Source: JBFHER01 sp041584055 | GTDB taxonomy: Bacteria > Bacteroidota > Bacteroidia > Bacteroidales > UBA5342 | Assembly (NCBI GenBank): GCA_041584055.1 | Contig: JBFHER010000113.1 | Coordinates: forward strand, 1-11,341 | Direction of reading: 5' to 3' | DNA length: 11,341 nucleotides | Part shown: one piece after another, positions 8,101 to 11,341 of the stretch | Position numbering within the stretch: position 1 is the first letter of the stretch | Layout: each line of letters starts with the position of its first letter | Made by a program: the position numbers and the translations under genes | Notes under the pieces: generated by a model | What the model saw: only the letters and a program-made list of their open reading frames with translations | Databases searched by the model: none | What the model was told of the DNA's origin: nothing

Positions 8101-8294
8101 CTGGATATATTAGTTTCAATATCCGATGCATTTGCTCCTTCGTAAGATGTAAACACCGTTATTGCAGGTATTTCCAATTCAGGATAAAGATCCACCGGCA
8201 GCTGTATCAAAGAATAAAGGCCAAAAACCATTACGCCCACAAAAATCAGCAGGGTTGTGACTGGTCTTTTTACTGCACTAGAATATATGCTCAT
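5151..8294 (-). CDS. RND multidrug efflux transporter, AcrB/HAE1 type
   Basis: A 1047-residue inner-membrane proton-driven exporter, full length for the family. TM1 is at about 13-31, followed by a first periplasmic porter loop (32-330). TM2-6 lie between 333 and 485, TM7 around 530-548, then a second periplasmic loop (549-860) and TM8-12 (about 863-1020). The proton-relay residues are present: Asp399-Asp400 in TM4 (GMVVDDAIVVLEN) and Lys931 in TM10 (GIVVKNAIVLVDY). The double Asp and the Lys place it with hydrophobe/amphiphile pumps rather than CusA-type metal pumps, whose TM4 has a different pattern. Likely substrates are drugs, detergents or bile-like amphiphiles, but the exact range cannot be read. 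It works as a trimer with the adaptor and TolC homologue encoded just upstream, 12 bases after the adaptor stop. No frameshift or missing segment is seen. Confidence 0.96.
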   Translation of the reverse strand: MSIYSSAVKRPVTTLLIFVGVMVFGLYSLIQLPVDLYPELEIPAITVFTSYEGANASDIETNISRPVEESLSAISDVKEITSVSRDNMSVVTLEFEFGKDLDEAANDIRDALAFISRFLPEDAEDPTIYKFNSAMMPILFYSVTADESFYGLENIIDEKLINPLNRIDGIGSIGMAGAPGREILIEVDPEKLDAYNMTVEQIGNVLRAENLNTPAGYLEMGRLDYPLRVEGEFVESSQIADLVIGNYNGHSIYVRDVAAVRDSMRDMRSEEMVNGMQGARMFVMKQSGGNTVEIARKVKAELEEIKKTLPEDIKIETIFDSSEFINDSISNLSTTLFFALLFVVLVVLFFLGRWRATFIVVLTIPISLVVAFIYLMGTGNSINIISLSSLSIAIGMVVDDAIVVLENITKHIERGSSPREAAIYATNEVWLAVIVTTLTIMAVFLPLTMVGGMTGVLFRQLGWIVTITVVSSTVAAITLTPMLSSKLLRLREKKQNPGRFSYDNTILKFLEWVDNFYGKTLRWVLHHKTFTGIVSISIFALSLLLVPKIGTEFIPQTDGSFLSINVELQVGTRTDESRQVARRIDAYLEENFPEINLRATSTGSDDSGTLMALFQASGSHIINYSLNLTGPDEREKSVWVMAEEIREYLSQQAEIVSFSVSTENNMAMGGSQNVEVGIFGYDLDETGALAKEIADKVEKIKGAREVKISREKFKPELQVILDREKLAQHGLTTAGVSMALRNRVAGMTATRFRQFGDEYDVIVKFKESYRDDITDIESISIATPMGTMVRLKELGDVVQELTPPNIERRRKERIVTVTAIPFETSLGELAVEIQKAVQEVDIPQGVMVEVGGAYEDQMESFADLGLLMLISLIMVYIVMASQFESFKMPLIIMFSIPFSFTGVFLTLYITNTTLSVIALLGAILLIGIVVKNAIVLVDYINLMRDRGYDLYKAIEISGKSRLRPVLMTAFTTILGMTPMALSTGEGSEIWSPMGISVMGGLVFSTILTMIIVPMAYAIMARKGERDRIEKVRKRFKFLENTLPENNQ

Positions 8295-8306
8295 GATCTC
8301 GTTTTT

Positions 8307-9395
8307 TTACTTAATTACGTTGATTTTATAGTTGTCCATCAGGTTGGCCTGTCCTACAACAACAAGCTCGTCACCAACTTTTAACTCATCAGAAATAATC
8401 TCCAGTTTGTCGTTAAAACGTTTCCCGAGTTTAACATTTACACGTTTGGCAATACCATTGTTGTTTAGAAAAACAAATCGGGTGTTTGTGCCCTCCTGTT
8501 GTTGAACAGCGATGGCAGGGACTACCATGGCGACATAACTTTTGAGTTTAATGTCAACCCTTCCAAACATTCCGGGACGCAGCTTTTCGTCCTTGTTGGG
8601 AGTGATTATTTCTACCATAAATGTTCTGGTCGCTGCATTAATGGTCGGATGGATTCGGTAAATCTTGCCGTCAAATTGCAAATCATTGTATGTATCAGCT
8701 TTGATGGTCGCACTCATTCCTTTGCGGATGCTGGGGAAATAAGACTCAGAAATGCTGACTGTTGCTTTCAGGGGTTGAATTTGCATCAGCGAAACAAGGG
8801 CTGCTTTGCCAGCCTGGGTGTTTGGAGCACCTGAATACATCTCTCCGTTTTCGTAATATTTACCGGTTACAACTCCGTTGATAGGACTTAACAACACGGT
8901 GTTCTCTTCTAAGAACTCAACGTTAGATTTGGCCACATCAAATGCCATTTGAACCTGATCCAGCTGCTGTTCACTGATGCTTTCTGTTTTCCTAAGCTGT
9001 TTGATGCGGTCCAGATTGATTTTTGCATTGTTGAACTGGATTTTGGCTTGTTTTAACTGTGTTTGATCCATGTCGGCAAGCTTCTGTCCTTTTGTGACTT
9101 TATCTCCGATCTCAACATAGATTTGATCGATGCGTCCGGGAGATGCCGGAGCAAAATGAATTTCTTCAAAGGCATCAAAAGTCGCAGTGTTTTCGATGGA
9201 ACGCGTGAGTGTGTCAATATCAATTTTGCTTGTCTTTACATTGTACACCTTCTCAGCGACTGATTCTTCTTTATTGCTTGCGTCAGCGGATTTTGTTTGT
9301 CCTGCCTGTGCAGTAGAATCGGATGCTTCCGGTTTACAGGAAGCAATAAACATCAGACCAAGGATCAGTGCTGGTATAAGTTTCTGTGTTTTCAT
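8307..9395 (-). CDS. RND efflux periplasmic adaptor (membrane fusion) lipoprotein
   Basis: A 362-residue HlyD/AcrA-type adaptor. The signal peptide ends in the lipobox IASC with Cys20, so the mature protein is lipid-anchored, followed by a Ser/Ala/Lys-rich linker (21-48). The two lipoyl half-motifs are at SPGRIDQIYVEIGDKVTKGQ (85-104) and SPINGVVTGKYYENGEMYSG (170-189). They flank a short alpha-hairpin (about 112-165) that should meet the tip of the TolC homologue. The beta-barrel runs from about 208 to 285 and includes the conserved RTFMVEI...LRPGMFGRVDI stretch (257-282), followed by the membrane-proximal domain (288-362). It bridges the RND trimer and the outer-membrane channel. It is 31 bases downstream of the TolC-like gene and 12 bases before the transporter gene. 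Confidence 0.95.
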   Translation of the reverse strand: MKTQKLIPALILGLMFIASCKPEASDSTAQAGQTKSADASNKEESVAEKVYNVKTSKIDIDTLTRSIENTATFDAFEEIHFAPASPGRIDQIYVEIGDKVTKGQKLADMDQTQLKQAKIQFNNAKINLDRIKQLRKTESISEQQLDQVQMAFDVAKSNVEFLEENTVLLSPINGVVTGKYYENGEMYSGAPNTQAGKAALVSLMQIQPLKATVSISESYFPSIRKGMSATIKADTYNDLQFDGKIYRIHPTINAATRTFMVEIITPNKDEKLRPGMFGRVDIKLKSYVAMVVPAIAVQQQEGTNTRFVFLNNNGIAKRVNVKLGKRFNDKLEIISDELKVGDELVVVGQANLMDNYKINVIK

Positions 9396-9426
9396 TATGT
9401 TTGGATTTTAATTTTATTAATTGGGA

Positions 9427-10854
9427 CTATAGTTTGTTATTTATTTTATCAAGTGACAGGCGTGCCTGTAAAACTGACATTAAAGCCTGCACATAGCTGT
9501 TTTCAGCGGATAGATAGTTGGTGTTTGCCTGTGTCAGGTCGAGTGATGTCATAATGCCCTGTTCATATTTTTGTTGATAATTATCCAAAACGCTCTTAGC
9601 AACTTCGATGTTCTTTTTCTGAAGGTTGTAATTTTCAAGCGCACTGTTGTAATTGTATCGCAGCTGACTTTCCTGTAACTGCAATTGATCCATCATCAGA
9701 GATTTATTGTTCTGGACTTTCTCAAGTTCTATTTTTGCAATATCTACCTGTGCCTTCTTTTGTCCACTTGAGAATATGGGAACCGAAAGATTGAATCCAA
9801 GTAAATGATTTGGTGTCATGTCAAAACCTGTTGTCAGAATCTTCTGATTATAAACATAAAAACCCGAAACTGTTGGTGCGTAATTCCACTTTTGCGTTTC
9901 GACCATTTTTTTATTTAATTCTTCCTGAGAGTTCAACAGTTTGTATGAGATGTTTTCTTCCAGTACGAAATCAGGGCTGATGAGGGCTTCAAAATTGAAG
10001 CTTTTCAGGATCTGATCCAAATTATCCGTTAATGTAATTTCCCATTTAGCATCAAGTCCTAAAAGAAAACGAAGCATGTTGTAACTGATTTCCAGATTTC
10101 GTTCGGTTGATTTAAGTGTGTTTTGAAGCATGCTAACCGAAACACTTAACTGATCCACATCCATTTTTTCAGCCATTCCGGCTTCGTAGATGGCATTTGT
10201 TTGTCGGAGTGTTTCATTCATATTGTCGATGTTCTTTCGTATAACCTCCAACGATCTCTCAGTGAGAAGTATCATGTAATATGAATTAATAACGCTCTCT
10301 TTGATATCAAGCTCACTGTTTTCAACCGAAAGCTTCATGAGCTTGTTTGCTATTTTAGCAGTTTGGATCCCTGTGAAATACTGGCCACTGAATATTAACT
10401 GTGATATCTGAAATTTAGCTGTTGACTGATCAGACATCTTAATGGTTGTTTCCGGCAAATTGGCCTGGATTTGTTGATCAATGTAGCTGGATGCCTGAAT
10501 GGTTGCAAAATTTGCAGTGGGATACTGTTGTGCCGCATCCGCAAATATTCCCTGGACCACATCATCCGAAATACCCGTTCCTCCTGATCCAAAACTAAAT
10601 GGTATTTCATACCCAAAATAGGTCATGTAGTCAACGGTGGCTTCTACCTGAGGCAAGCCGCTGGAGATAATTTCCCAAATCTTCTTTTCTGTCAATGCTG
10701 CCTCAAGATTTGCATTTTTCAAAGTTTTATTGTGTTCCAATGCATACGCCTGTGCATCAGATAACGACAATGTCAGGCTGGTTGAATCCTGGGCTTTGAG
10801 TCCTATTCCAACAATGAGCCCAACTGCGATAAGTAATTTAAACTGGTGTTTCAT
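9427..10854 (-). CDS. TolC-family outer membrane efflux channel
   Basis: A 475-residue outer-membrane factor. A signal peptide covers residues 1-21 (cut near LKA/QD). The mature protein shows the internal duplication of the family. Each half has a strand segment (SQLIFSGQYFTG at 151-162, SVPIFSSGQKK at 357-367) and long amphipathic helices with a YExG turn (YEAGMAEKMDVDQL at 223-236, YEQGIMTSLDLTQ at 430-442). These form the trimeric barrel and periplasmic tunnel that drain the pump. The insert at about 83-140, rich in Gly, Ala, Gln and Thr, is probably in the extracellular or equatorial part. It is the first structural gene after the regulator (7-base gap) and precedes the adaptor, a common Bacteroidota order. 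It lacks an N-terminal lipobox, unlike OprM-type channels. Confidence 0.95.
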   Translation of the reverse strand: MKHQFKLLIAVGLIVGIGLKAQDSTSLTLSLSDAQAYALEHNKTLKNANLEAALTEKKIWEIISSGLPQVEATVDYMTYFGYEIPFSFGSGGTGISDDVVQGIFADAAQQYPTANFATIQASSYIDQQIQANLPETTIKMSDQSTAKFQISQLIFSGQYFTGIQTAKIANKLMKLSVENSELDIKESVINSYYMILLTERSLEVIRKNIDNMNETLRQTNAIYEAGMAEKMDVDQLSVSVSMLQNTLKSTERNLEISYNMLRFLLGLDAKWEITLTDNLDQILKSFNFEALISPDFVLEENISYKLLNSQEELNKKMVETQKWNYAPTVSGFYVYNQKILTTGFDMTPNHLLGFNLSVPIFSSGQKKAQVDIAKIELEKVQNNKSLMMDQLQLQESQLRYNYNSALENYNLQKKNIEVAKSVLDNYQQKYEQGIMTSLDLTQANTNYLSAENSYVQALMSVLQARLSLDKINNKL

Positions 10855-10861
10855 TGGTTAT

Positions 10862-11341
10862 TTAGATATTTGATTTTTCGTTTAATAATAATTGTTCCAA
10901 TACTTTTATTCCCTTGTTGTTGGCAATGCCTCTGATGTGATATTGAATGACCTGTGGCATGAAATTGGGATCCGATAATTCTTCATGTGTAAATACAGAG
11001 TCAATTTCCATTGAATGATTGATACGACTGAGATAAAACTTAGCAATCAAGGTTTCGTCTACATCTTCCCGGTACAATCCTTCTTTTTTTCCCTGACGTA
11101 TATTGTTTATTACCATGCTTTTTATTTTTTCCATTCTATTTACTCTGAATTTTGAAAAAATTTCAGGATAATATTTTTTTAAGTCATATTCTGCAGAAGG
11201 ATTTTGTTCACGGATCATTTTACTGACCATAAAATTAACCTTCCACAAAGATTCAACCGCATTTAAAGTATAATCTACGTTTTCTTCAATTTCCTTATCT
11301 TTTTCGCAATCCTGATTATTTAAAGTCTTTTCAACCAGATC
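10862..11341 (-). CDS. TetR-family regulator of the efflux operon, partial (N-terminus outside window)
   Basis: The frame is open to the window edge, showing 159 residues plus a stop. A TTG at 11248 could serve as a start, but the reading frame continues upstream of it without a stop, so this is the C-terminal part of a longer protein. The visible part is the helical ligand-binding domain, with segments such as YPEIFSKFRVNRMEKIKS, QGKKEGLYREDVD and the closing IQYHIRGIANNKGIKVLE, which I recognise from Bacteroidota TetR regulators next to RND pumps. The helix-turn-helix lies beyond the edge and is not seen. The stop is 7 bases before the TolC-like start, so it is the first or an early gene of the operon and probably autorepresses it. 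The operon promoter and operator are not in this window. Confidence 0.8.
   Translation of the reverse strand, partial: DLVEKTLNNQDCEKDKEIEENVDYTLNAVESLWKVNFMVSKMIREQNPSAEYDLKKYYPEIFSKFRVNRMEKIKSMVINNIRQGKKEGLYREDVDETLIAKFYLSRINHSMEIDSVFTHEELSDPNFMPQVIQYHIRGIANNKGIKVLEQLLLNEKSNI

Noticed and set aside
5151..8294. Heavy-metal (CusA/CzcA) assignment for the RND pump, suggested by the PII-like neighbour
   Set aside because: TM4 has the Asp-Asp pair and TM10 the Lys of the multidrug branch, and the adaptor shows no His- or Met-rich metal segment.
5263..8834. Several plus-strand open frames opposite the RND and adaptor genes (for example 7198-7539 and 8499-8834)
   Set aside because: They are antisense shadows of strongly recognised coding sequence, with no domain of their own.

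Overview
The window looks like chromosomal DNA of a Bacteroidota bacterium. The base composition is AT-rich. Start codons have A/T-rich leaders rather than strong Shine-Dalgarno sites, and several intergenic regions carry matches to the Bacteroidota -7 promoter box (TAnnTTTG). The envelope genes (lipoprotein adaptor, TolC/AcrB pump, patatin-BamA protein, lipocalin) are of types common in that phylum. I cannot fix the genus. I see no phage, transposon, CRISPR, rRNA or tRNA signature.

Left part, plus strand (1-3512). A roughly 340-base non-coding leader precedes a TetR/AcrR-type repressor (341-955). A 59-residue open frame of unknown function (1012-1191) follows, then a large patatin-like phospholipase carrying a POTRA domain and a BamA-type beta-barrel (1203-3512). 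The small frame and the patatin gene are 11 bases apart and are probably co-transcribed.

Middle, minus strand (3620-4557). A pyrimidine-dimer DNA glycosylase homologue and a Blc-type lipocalin lipoprotein overlap by 16 bases. They form a two-gene unit convergent with the patatin gene. A candidate promoter lies about 65 bases upstream of the glycosylase.

Right part, minus strand (4825-11341). This is a compact drug-efflux operon in the order TetR regulator (cut by the window edge), TolC-family outer-membrane channel, lipoprotein membrane-fusion protein, AcrB-type RND transporter, and a small PII-like protein. Gaps between genes are 7, 31, 12 and 11 bases. The operon ends at a strong symmetrical terminator hairpin (4771-4805). 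TolC, adaptor and RND should assemble into a tripartite pump across both membranes. The TetR protein probably represses the operon, and the PII-like protein is a candidate cytosolic modulator of the pump.

The most interesting points are the PII-like gene attached to a multidrug-type (not metal-type) RND pump, the conserved-looking micro-ORF before the patatin-BamA gene, and the glycosylase that lacks the Thr2 nucleophile known from T4 endonuclease V. Nothing here is clearly a wholly new system.
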